Shown: positions 54,817 through 64,000 of the stretch, piece after piece | Numbering within the stretch: position 1 is the first letter of the stretch | Layout of the letters: each line of letters begins with the position of its first letter | DNA from: Aspidiotus rigidus | Taxonomy: Eukaryota > Arthropoda > Insecta > Hemiptera > Diaspididae | Reading direction: 5' to 3' | DNA length: 64,000 nucleotides | Assembly: GCA_035079385.1 (NCBI GenBank) | Contig: JAVHKY010000003.1 | Coordinates: 14,381,001-14,445,000, forward strand | The notes under the pieces: generated by a model | Told to the model about the DNA's origin: nothing | The model's input: the letters and a program-made list of their open reading frames with translations, nothing else | Databases searched by the model: none | Translations under genes and position numbers: made by a program

Positions 54817-56189
54817 TACCTTTATAAATAGAACTTTTGTATGTTGGAGTTCAACTTTATGTCGTGCAGGAGTTCTACCCTCTCATTCTACATTATTAAT
54901 GCGTAAGAGCTCATTTTATTTGATAGTTATGGTAAATAATTATTCTATTCCTTATCTTCATAATATTGTATAGCGCTTATACAACTTGTTTTCGGCACAC
55001 TGACGGCAGAGGATGGAGCAGTGAAACCCGCTTTACAAGAACTACGTGCTGAACTGCAAGATGTTGCTCATCTAATCGCATGAAATGGACTTGAGTATTT
55101 CTGCAGTTGCTGGTGGAATTGAAGTGTCGACTAAGACTAGACGTGTGTGCAGTTTTTACCATCCCCACTTTGTTGGGTCCATTTTCCGTCCCAAACAAGT
55201 ATGAATTTGGAGAAAGACACTAAATGCATGTTGACTATCCACCGCCTCTGTGAGTGTAAGACTCGACAATTGTCTATGATTTACAGCAACAAATTTTAGA
55301 AGCGATGGATACCTAAATTCATTGAAATTTTATCATCTGTAATACTGTGCGTGGATGATCCTCCTTCTGCCTTCTTCAATAACCTTCTCCTAAAATGATT
55401 TCATAGCTTCCTCTTAGTCTGGTCGGTCGTTTCTCAAAAGGGGAAAGAACTTTCTTTTACCTACGATATATAAGGAAATAAAATTACAAGTAAGACACTA
55501 CAATATTACCAGACTTTAATTCCCGAGGAGCCAGCCTAACATATAGTACAATACTCTCCATTTTTTTCTATGTAGCTTAGAAGACGTGAGATATGTTTTC
55601 TATTGATTTGGCTCTGCTAGAAAATTTTTTTTTTTTACGCTTTTTGAGCTACTTTGTTTAATGTAAGGCAAGCCTCAGAAATCTGTCTCTCTCAATAGAA
55701 TATTGTGTTTCAAATGTTTGATTTTCGCCATCTTTGCACGGAACTTGAAAATTTTTAAAGTTTTCAAATTTACGTAGGTACTCGGCGTTTTTAATTGTTT
55801 TTAGTTTTCGTCCATGTATACAAGTAAAGTCTACAGCTAACTGAAGTCTAAATCGTAAAGCTTGAAGTTCAAAGTTCTTCCGCTTTTTGTCAATTAGGTT
55901 GGTCAATGTCCCCGTTGGTGAAATAGCAAGTTTAATCGACGTATAGTTTTGGTCGACTGAGTAGAACACCAGCGAAAATTGGTGAATTCATCTTAAGCCT
56001 GACGCGTCATGAATTACAATCTTTGCTTAGCATTCTTCACTTCCCTCGATCTCCTCCTCATCCTCTCCTCAACCTATTATCATCTTTTCCTTCCTTTTTC
56101 TTAACATCCTCACACTCGTCTCTGATCTTTTCGTGACTTGTCTCTATATCAACTCATCTCATTTTTCCTCAACTTCTTTTTTTTTACAT
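54817..56189. other. Non-coding stretch, nothing recognised
   Basis: Frames 55198-54977 and 55969-55658 (minus) show no domain. The stretch 56030-56190 is C/T-rich. AT-rich overall. Confidence 0.45.
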
Positions 56190-56650
56190 TTTCCATAACC
56201 TTCACCGGTACCGGTACCCCAGTCACTATTGTGGGAATCGTCCCTCCCCATGTTGATGGACCTGGAATTCTTAGAGTATGTTAGCCCTATACCTAGTATG
56301 GTCCAAGGTGGTCTAGCTTATCATATACTAGGCTATACAAGGCTTAAAAATAGGCCTAGAATACAATCTAATCTACAAATCTGCTAATTCAGAAGAGAAA
56401 AAGAGAGGATTGTTGATGCCATGACAACGTTGATGACTTCTCAGGCAAATTCAAGTTTGTGGACATCACAAACTAACGACTTCACGGATGGTGATGACGT
56501 CACGAGGAAGTTTAAACTGGTAGGTTTAAATTGCTATCAAAAATTCGCTAGGTTGGGATTGGGTTTCCTCTTTTTAATGTTTTTACGGGCACCTCAGCCG
56601 TCTATTGGATATCTGGGAGTCTAGGATAGTTTAGCTTATTATACTAGACC
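56190..56650 (-). repeat. CTAGTATA-rich dispersed repeat, copy 5, reversed
   Basis: ACCGGTACCCCAGTC (near 56212) is the reverse of the GGGTGCCGGT module. It is followed by CTAGTATGG, CATATACTAGG and AGGCCTAG-like words and AATCTACAAATCTGC. TGACGTCA at 56495-56502 and a further TATTGGATATCTGGGAGTCTAG follow. Confidence 0.55.
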
Positions 56651-56764
56651 AAGAACGAGGTTGAACGAACGGAGCGAATGAGTTTCTGAAAGCTAGTTAG
56701 CTTATTATACTAGAAAATAGTAAAATCCAAAACAATTTTTTCGTGCAAGGAAATTTCATTATTC

Positions 56765-56968
56765 AAAATTATTTTATTATTTTTTTATTTTTTTTATTAT
56801 TTTTTATTTTTTTATTTTTATTTATTTATTTACTTATTTATTTTTTTTATTTTTTTTTATTATTTAATTTTTTTTTATTATTATTATTTTTTTTATTTTT
56901 TTATTTTTTTATTTTTTTATTTATTTTTTTTATTTTTTTATTTATTTATTTTATTATTTTGTTATTTA
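56765..56968. repeat. T-rich low-complexity tract (TTTTTATT-type)
   Basis: About 200 bases of T with interspersed A and a rare C or G, inside the Penelope-like insertion. The plus-strand translation is a Phe/Leu/Ile run, not a membrane protein. Confidence 0.95.
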
Positions 56969-56980
56969 AGGGTATTTTTA

Positions 56981-57019
56981 GCTTCTGATGAAGGCTGCGG
57001 GTCAGCCGAAACGTCAAGC
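56981..57019 (+). ncRNA. Hammerhead-ribozyme-like fold, near consensus
   Basis: Stem I GCTT (56981-56984) pairs with AAGC (57016-57019). Next come the invariant box CTGATGA (56985-56991), one unpaired A, stem II GGCT/AGCC around GCGGGTC, then GAAA and C-GTC, where GTC fits the cleavage triplet. Type I hammerheads are known from Penelope-like elements. Departures are the extra A before stem II and a stem III with no loop (ACGT is self-complementary), which would favour action as a dimer. Activity is unproven. Confidence 0.65.
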
Positions 57020-57284
57020 CTATAATTTGTAATATGTGCGGGCAGAGCCAAATAATAAAATAATTTTGAATACTAGAAAATGGGTTTAAGCTGGTCGATG
57101 TCATTATTATGTCTTTATCCGCTATCGATAACGATTATGTCTCAACTGATAGCTGGATCGATCGAACAAAAAAGACATTAAAAATGATCTTCATCCATTT
57201 GACTCCGCAAAAACATTTTGTACTTGTGAGTCGCCACTCTGTAAGGATTTAAAGTAAAAATTATCCCCCGCAATGAAGTCACTC

Positions 57285-57895
57285 TCTCGAGTCACTAGAT
57301 ATGCCATCATGCTTTGTACACCAATTGACTAAGCTCCTTCAATGAGCAAGGTATGCAACGCTTCAAACACCATAAGACTCAGAACGTCCTTTTGAGGTAA
57401 TCTAAGTCTCCTTTGTATCATATCATATACGGCTCGGAGATCGGTGTATATAGTCCGAAAGATAGCACCTTCGAGTAATTATATGTGCAATTCTTCACTT
57501 ACTAATTGACCTAGCCCCTTTAATAAGCCAGATATGCAACGCTTCAGTCACCATAACCCAGAACGTCCTTCTAAGGTATTACCTTCGTAGCACATACAGC
57601 TTGGAGATCGGGGTATATAGTCTGAAAGATAGTCCCGTCAAGTTACTAAGTATGCAATGCTTTGTACACCAATTGACTAAGCGCCTTCAATCAGCCAGAT
57701 ATTCAACACTTCAAACACCAGAAGACTCGGAACGTCCTAAGTTATTTCTAAGTCCCCCCTCCAATTGTATATAGCTTCAAAGTCCGGGCCTGTAACATCA
57801 CGATTTGATGACGTCATAGATCTGGTGCGTCAAGATTTTTCAGATAAAACAGGTTCCCTGCCACCCCTCGTGTAACTCGGTAAGGGAACCCCGTG
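57285..57895 (+). mobile_element. HINE-like family 2, copy 6, with 165-bp internal tandem repeats
   Basis: Three rounds of a roughly 165-base unit (phrase GGTGTATATAGTCYGAAAGATAG at about 57443 and 57608; ACACCAATTGACTAAG; AGATATGCAACGCTTCA) precede AAGTCCCCCCTCCAATTGTATATAGCTTC. The 3' end is ATAAAACAGGTTCCCTGCC, stem TAAC-TCG-GTAA and GAACCCCGTGAG (about 57843-57895). A clear 5' repeat is missing. TGACGTCA at 57809-57816. Confidence 0.6.
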
Positions 57896-59894
57896 AGTAT
57901 TCTGCATTTCAAGTAGGTGAATCACAGCTCAATTTTTTTGTCTGAAGTCTTTTGTGACCTCACCAACATGATTATTAATGGTACGTACCTCATAGTTTCA
58001 ATTCGTTCTCGAATAGACAGCTATATCCACATCGTCAAATTTCACTTTGTTCCCTCTTTTTTCGAGCTTTTAAAGAAGAAACTTAATGCAATCGGTATCG
58101 GGTTATTTCGTTTAGACTGTAGTAGAAGCCTGAGTGTAGGTATCGATGGTAAGCACGCAAATACGAAGTGAAACGAGATTCTCGAGGAGATCGAGTCACC
58201 CGAATTGTGGTTTTCATCAAATACGGTACTCGTACGCTTGTAACACACACTAATCTTCTTCTTCGCGCCAAAATTCACCTCAACTATTTCGTGTCCAAGC
58301 GTCTCCACCGAATTGAACTCAATCCAATGTTCAGAGTCGGCTAGGTGCAATTAAGAACATTCATGCGTTAACATTTTTCCATAAAGTGGAGAAATTGACA
58401 CGAATTCTGTTCGTTCCAAGTCCTATGCGTGTTTCTCTCCAACCATAAAATTCCAAATGGATAATGATGACGGATTCTAGGAAATAAATTGTCTGTTAAA
58501 AATTTCAAATCTTTTGTTGAGCGCTGAGCGTATATAGCTTTACGTAACAATTACGAGTATGAAATAGATAAAATGAAGATGTTATACGAAAATATAAAGC
58601 GTGCAAGTTTTATAGACGTACTTTGATTTTAAATTATAGAATAGAATATTTTTTCGAAATGATAATATTTTCCATTTTATAATCACCCCGATGGAATAAC
58701 TTTTATACCCGTTTTCTAAGCTAATTCATTGCTAATAAAGAGCACTTCAGTGAAAAGACTTGAAGGACGTGCGTCTTGTCGGTACCAGGTCATACAATTC
58801 ATTATTAATAATTCATCTCTCTATGTTACATTTACTGGATACCTACTCGAAGACAATTTCGTACAACAGTGCTCTATACTAGTCGCTCGGAGTGATATAT
58901 AGTCAATTTTTCATTTGATTTTCCTACAACCTAAACTTTTTATGCGGTCACGAAATTTTTTAAAAAGTTGGACATAATAGTCCTAGTTTTTCATTAATTC
59001 AAAAGTAGAAACATTGTATTCTAGTTAAAAATTTATGACTCTATGCCAATAAGAACGAATAAAGTAAAGAGGGAAAAAATATTGATTCGTATTTTCAAAA
59101 AGTAGGTTTAATCTACAAAGTACCCACCGCGTACATCTACCGGCATAAAAAAATAACGTATCGGTATTGTGAAAGTTCAGATTTTCATTCTCACCCCCTT
59201 TACGTATTTTTCTCTTTATAAAAGATTATTTGCTCGTACAATACTTCCCCATATATATGTAAAAGTGAATTCATGTAGATGAAACAATAGAGGAATATCT
59301 ATTTTTTTCTCCTTCCCTCGTACGTATTACAATGTATGTTGAAAAGAACTATTACAACACGCTCTTTTCATTTGGAAAATGGTAATGCGAACGAATCTTT
59401 TGTTCTGTTGGTAATCCTCATCTATACTTCGATTAGCGAATGCATCCAATTTTCAATACAAAAATTAATTAGGTGGAAAAATTTCTAATCTCCGAAGACT
59501 TCTCGAACTGTTTAATTTCCGTACTTTTTTTTTTTTTACCTTGTTCTTTGAAGCGCTCAGAGAAATGGAATCGTTATTTTAAATAATTTTCCCATTTGTT
59601 GCAATTTTTTCAAAAAAATTGAATGTTGATTTATATTTAATTATTCTAATTGAAATCATTATCGGTTAAGGGATGTTTAACTTCCTTCTTTATTATTATC
59701 TCTGTCGCGTACGAGTTCATTCTCAAAGGTAGTTTACATTGTAAAAACCTGGATGTAGCTTCAGCAGCTTGATAAAAAAATCTGGTGTTGCCAATAGAAG
59801 TTTGCCTCAATTAACAAGGTTAATGAAGGCAACCCCAAACAGCTCACAAAATGGGCTGCGAGTCTTGAATCACCGACGGAGTAACGAAAGTGAA
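57896..59894. other. Non-coding AT-rich stretch
   Basis: No repeat, TIR or gene recognised. Overlapping frames at 57917-58350 on both strands have no domain. Confidence 0.5.
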
Positions 59895-60385
59895 GGGGGG
59901 GGGGGACTTCTTCGTCTATTATAAGTCTAATTTAAGACTAGTAAAATCCTAGTATAAAGCTAGTATATAAACTGGCCGGTGTGAACTCGCGGAATGAACT
60001 CGCAAAATTTCAAGGGTTTAGGGCTGTATTAAGTCTAGCATAAAGGAGCATTGACCTACTATAAACCAGGTTTATATTAGCTAAGATGTAGCCTAGTAGA
60101 GGCGTAGGCTTGTTTAGGCCTAGGAAGCTATACTAGGATCACCTGTTAAAGAGTATGCGAGGTTTATACTAGTTAATCTGTAGCCTGGTACATGCCTAGA
60201 CTTGTTTAGGTCTAGTACAAAGGAGCGTAGACCTAGTATGAATCTAGTATAACTTCAGTACACTGATCTGGTACAAACTAGGCCGGGTGAGCTCGCAAAT
60301 ATCCGAATCACCCCCGGGGTACAGATTTGGGCCCCTCGCAAAATTTCAAATTAGGGGTCAGGGCAGAGTAAAGACATGAAACATG
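59895..60385 (+). repeat. CTAGTATA-rich dispersed repeat, copy 6
   Basis: After a G-run (about 59896-59905), some 330 bases consist of CTAGTATAA, GGCCTAG and TAGTCTAGC-like words. These are followed by GTGAGCTCGCAAATATCCG and AGGGGTCAGGGCAGAGTAAAGACATG, the worn second module. It is the longest copy. Confidence 0.6.
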
Positions 60386-60437
60386 TCAAAAATTAACAAG
60401 ATTCATGCAACTCAATAAATGGAAAAGGAATTGACTG

Positions 60438-60563
60438 AACTAAATTTAGTGGCATCAGCGCCGCGTCTGTTCTTGAAAGTCATAGAATGAAGTACGCTCT
60501 GTAGGATAATTTTAGAAGAATGAGAAGATTATTTTATGGTGCTGATGCCGCCAAATTTAGTTT
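60438..60563. repeat. Foldback MITE-like hairpin (126 bp)
   Basis: AACTAAATTTAGTGGCATCAGCGCC (60438-60462) faces GGTGCTGATGCCGCCAAATTTAGTT (60539-60563), a near-perfect inverted pair with a 76-base loop. No target duplication was resolved. Confidence 0.75.
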
Positions 60564-61318
60564 TTAGTTGAGTAAGTGGTTTCAGCTGAATTATTTAGTT
60601 ATTTCCCATATATTCATTCGGTAGTGCAAATCTTGCTTTACTCCCCTTCGTTGGAATCCCATCAGTACCACCGGACTTTCTTAGAATTATTTTCAGTCAG
60701 TGATTCGTGAAAGCTTCCCTCATTTATGCCCACTGAAAAGTAATAAGTAATAACACAAATAAATTCATAGTTTCCTCTCAGAACTGTTACAGTATTCACG
60801 CGCTTGATGATTTCTTTCCGGATTCCCGCAAAATAGGAAACTGCACTGATTGAGTGTTCAAATTTCAAGTTCAACTGTTCCACTGGCCTGTAGGCCAAAC
60901 CCAACTGGCTTTGCCAGAGAATTAACGAAAATGAGAAAGATGGGCTTTGCTTCAATTCAGCTTTTCAGCCGTTCAGCCTAGAAGCCTGAGGGATGAACAC
61001 AAACTAGAGAAAAGGTTTTTTCCACAAGTTTAACAAAGACCCAATTCTCCTGACCGTCTTATCAACATTCATCATTCTCTATAGCATTTATCAGCCAAAG
61101 ATCAGCTGAATTAAGCAAAAAACAGAAAGTTGAATTTTGCATGGTCGTAAGTTTAAGTCAAAAGCCGAAGCAGGAATTTTTGGTTGAAATACTCTAGATT
61201 TTACTTTTGACACCGTAGGACAGACAGCGCTGTGAATGAAATGGAAGACTAGATGAAGACAGATGTAGACAAACAGAAATATTCTATGATTTGTAGGTGC
61301 CAAAACACTGATCAATAC
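60564..61318. other. Non-coding stretch, nothing recognised
   Basis: Frames 60955-60662 and 61315-61091 (minus) show no domain. No repeats were seen. Confidence 0.45.
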
Positions 61319-61709
61319 CAGCCCCGTATTTCCCTACACGCACAAGACGCACGTGCGTGTAGCGGCAAATTTTAGGGGGCGGCAAATTTGCAGAAGCAGA
61401 CCCAAACGATAAATACAACCATCGAATATATTATATATATAGCTTCGTAAACAAAGTATTTATAGTAGTCAATGATATAACTATGAAAGTATTTATAAAA
61501 TTGAAGAAGACTTCGATTTCCATTATTTTAAATAACGAGCGGAACCAATAAATAAATAAATATAAAATTGATTCAATACCCTTAAATAATATTTAGGAGA
61601 GGATTCAAAATACTGCAAGGTATTTATACAAAGCATCTATTTTGACTACAACCCCTCTGAACTCATGTTTTCAGCTCATTTCAGAAATTTGAATCAGTAC
61701 TGCTCCAAA
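61319..61709. other. Possible solo hAT end, otherwise non-coding
   Basis: CAGCCCCGTATTTCCC at 61322, then GTGCGTGTAGCGGCAAATTTTAGGGGGCGG, resembles a hAT left end and shares GCGGCAAATTTTTG/GGGGGCGG wording with the 5408 element. No matching right end or duplication was found. Confidence 0.35.
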
Positions 61710-61711
61710 TA

Positions 61712-63435
61712 GTCCAGTAAAATTGGCCATTTTAAAGGTCGAAAAAGCAATAAATGGTACAGAAGCGAAACTTGGAAAAGTTGTTGGGAACTTTCTCATG
61801 AGTCTTTTTCCAAGTTTCCCCAACATTCCGAGTGGAGATTTTCCCCCAGGGGTGCGCAAAGAAGGAATTTTTCAGTTTTTTAGCTCTAATTCGCAAACAA
61901 ATGATTTTAGAGAAAAAATGTTCGGATAAAAATTGTTCCTCGTAAAATTTCCTATAAAAAAGCTCCCTACATATTTTTTCTATAAATGCACTGTTAGGCC
62001 GCTACAGCGCGTGACAAGTGAACACCTCTTACTACTCTGTAAAATTGACATTGATTTACGCAGCACATTGCGTTCTACCATACAAAAATGCAGAGATGAG
62101 CGCTTAAACTTTTGCTTAAGCTTAAAAGTTTTTCCGAAATTTCATCAGCCTAGCTTCGGCCTTTTTTGCTCATCATTAGCTTTTCAGCTTTCGGCTTTTG
62201 GCTTATTTTTTCGACATTATAGTCAATTTCATACAAAATCGACTGTAGTTCGAAAATGACATCAGTTTTACCATTTTAAAGCTTCTAAATCAAATTAAAT
62301 ATCCTGTAGACGAACAGAGGATCATAATATAGACCCAACACCGCAACAGTGCTGCACACCAAAACAGAAAAGAAAGTACAAATCTGCCGACGGGCCCGAC
62401 GCCGACGTCGTGCAGATAATGTTTCATTCATGTAACGTTTGAGGTTTGACGAACCCCAGGAACGTGCAGAATTCGGTTTTGGAGAAAGGCAACATTGTAC
62501 ATGGCAAATGATGAACGATGTTAGCCTTTTCTCCGAAACCAAATCCTGCACGTTCGTCAAATATTATTTACATTTTTTTTTTGGGGGGGGGGGATGAATA
62601 TTATAATTAAGCGGATGCAGCGCTTCCTCTTTCACTGGCTTTGCGCTTAATGAACTGTGAATGACTGACTTTTTATCCGCTTAAAAGCTGTTCAAAAACA
62701 AGCTTAAACTTCGACTTAAGCTGTGAATGGCTTAAGCTTCCCATCTCTGCAAAAATGCGAGTTATTGTTTCTGCGCGCCAAGTGGCCTGGGAACAAATTA
62801 ATGTGGTTGGGTATAGATTCTTCATCTACTACTTTAAGAGGATATCAACGCTTTATAATCAATACTTAATTACTTTATTTTCCATTTTTAAATGTTTTTC
62901 TTTTTCAATACTTACAAGTAGAAAGAGCCAGTTACAAGAGCGTGTAAAATTGACAATTTTTGAGTTCACAAAGGATTAAAATGAAATTTATCTTTTCTTA
63001 CTCATCATTATTCATTTTTTTTACAATAATTTCTATCCACGACTCACTGGTATCAAAGAAAACAATGTAATAGGTAACTCGCGTCGCGTGGTATACCTGA
63101 TCTACATTCTCACATACGGAGTAGCAAGAGGTGTTCATTTGTCACGCGCTGTAGTGGCGTAACAGTGCATTTATAGAAAAATATGTAGGAAGCTTTTTTA
63201 CAGGAAATTTTACGAGGAACAATTTTTATTCGAACATTTTTTCTCTAAAATCATTTGTTTGCGAATTAGAGCTAAAAAACTAAAAAATTCCTTCTTTGCG
63301 CACCCCTGGGGGAGAAGCTCCACTCGGAATGTTGGGGAAACTTGGGAAAAGACTCACGAGAAGGTTCCTAACAACTTTTCCAAATTTCGCTTCTGTACCA
63401 TTTATTGTTTATTACAATGGCTAATTTTACTGGAC
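61712..63435. mobile_element. Long-TIR, TA-flanked DNA element, copy 2
   Basis: Begins GTCCAGTAAAATTGG after TA (61710-61711) and ends ATTTTACTGGAC before TA (63436-63437). TIRs are about 61712-62036 and 63116-63435. It aligns with copy 1 (14717-16399) throughout, including the nested hAT at the identical site. It differs by small indels, for example a missing AAGCGGTTCGCAAAG after 62100, an extra ~14 bases near 62145 and an extra segment near 63105. The flanks of the two copies differ, so they are separate insertions. Confidence 0.92.
62091..62749. mobile_element. hAT MITE nested in long-TIR copy 2
   Basis: Starts CAGAGATGAG (62091) and ends CATCTCTG (62749), between CAAAAATG at 62083-62090 and 62750-62757. 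Site and duplication are identical to copy 1, so this hAT was already present before the long-TIR element was copied. It has lost the first GAAGC of its left end and gained about 40 internal bases relative to 15095-15726. Confidence 0.92.
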
Positions 63436-63437
63436 TA

Positions 63438-64000
63438 TAAAAGGCAATCTTGATTTGTCTGTTCCCATAATATTTACATTTTTAATACTTAATGTACTGG
63501 ATTTGGAAGAGTTTGAAAATTATGTATTCATTCATGAAATCTCGTCAACATGTCTTCAAAGATCACATATTATACCGCAAAAAAATTTGATCCACCCCTT
63601 CAATTTTTGTGGGGAGTCTATGTACCCAAAAGTGTAAACTACGACAATTAGATATTACGTTGGTATAGCAATTTACGGCACTTTTCTATTGTGAAACATA
63701 ATTTTTATACAATTCGTAACAATTTTTCTCATTATATCATCCAGAGCTGCTTTAGTCGAAGAGTTCCATTCTTCAATTTTACTGTTATTTTGAAATAAAT
63801 AGTACAATATTCTCGTTCCAATTTTTTGACGCCAATTGTCGAGATGTACGCATACACACCTCGCCTCAAAATATACAATTGCTCCAATTTCAACACATCT
63901 CACATTCAGGACAAACTTTTTACGAGCTTTTATATTCGTGAAATGTTGTTTTCTGGGTTCCTCCTATGTGTACTTTTGGATACACGGTGTTTGGGATGAT
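63438..64000. other. Non-coding stretch, nothing recognised
   Basis: Frames 63455-63637 (plus) and 63903-63673 (minus) have no domain. Any gene would have to continue beyond the window. Confidence 0.4.

Larger units (their letters stand above)
56719..57069 (+). mobile_element. Penelope-like 3' tail insertion with 12-bp target duplication
   Basis: ATACTAGAAAAT occurs at 56707-56718 and 57070-57081, a perfect 12-bp duplication. The 351-bp insert carries near its left end ATTCAAAATTATTTTATTATT (56760 on) and at its right end the exact complement, AATAATAAAATAATTTTGA. So part of the tail is present in inverted form at the front, as seen for Penelope-like insertions. The middle is a degenerate T/A tract. 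The right part has a hammerhead-like fold, a GGCAGAGCCA box and an AATAATAAAATAA tail. No RT remains. Confidence 0.82.

Noticed and set aside
56743..56988. Hydrophobic Phe/Leu/Ile frame resembling a membrane protein
   Set aside because: Translation of a T-rich low-complexity tract within a retroelement insertion.

Overview
The window reads as AT-rich nuclear DNA of an animal, most likely an insect. The reasons are: no operon-like gene packing; Penelope-like retroelement relics with a GIY-YIG endonuclease; mariner, hAT and Mutator-like relics; Helitron and Helentron-like (HINE) elements; and short TTAGG-type runs. I could not fix the order (Hemiptera is only a guess). I find no intact protein-coding gene, no tRNA or rRNA gene and no CRISPR array. 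Open frames of 60-250 codons are chance frames, translations of repeats, or broken transposon genes.

Layout. 1-5.4 kb: unique-looking DNA with a diverged ~330-bp tandem duplication. 5.4-6.25 kb: non-autonomous hAT. 8.9-12.26 kb: a long-TIR, TA-flanked element invaded by a HINE-like minisatellite element and by a second ~1.25-kb insert carrying a Penelope-like tail and a foldback hairpin. 14.7-16.4 kb and 61.7-63.4 kb: two copies of one ~1.7-kb long-TIR element, each carrying the same nested hAT with the same 8-bp target duplication. 16.95-18.63 kb: another TIR element with a decayed minus-strand frame. 18.7 kb: 187-bp hAT MITE. 21-21.9, 25.9-26.8, 32.1-33.8 and 57.3-57.9 kb: a second HINE-like family. 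29.7-30.6 kb: deleted mariner. 32.2-33.6 kb: long-TIR element nested in that second family. 34.3, 37.8 and 44.9 kb: further copies of the minisatellite HINE. 40-41.6 kb: Penelope-like RT/endonuclease relic, with a second RT fragment at 42.6 kb. 46.1-46.6 kb: palindromic array and foldback. 47.0-47.96 kb: internally deleted hAT with transposase remnants. 50.5-51.0 kb: Mutator-like relic with a SWIM motif. 52.7-53.2 kb: hAT. 53.8-54.8 kb: canonical-looking non-autonomous Helitron with a (GA)35 tract. 56.7-57.1 kb: Penelope-like tail insertion with a 12-bp target duplication and a hammerhead-like RNA fold.

No genes work together here. The coherent biology is layered transposition, which can be ordered by nesting. 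The most interesting items are the HINE family with its in-frame 45-bp minisatellite, the hammerhead-like folds in Penelope-like tails, the shared nested hAT in both long-TIR copies, and a marked excess of the palindrome TGACGTCA. Everything was read by eye; family names rest on terminal structure, target duplications and short protein motifs, not on database searches.
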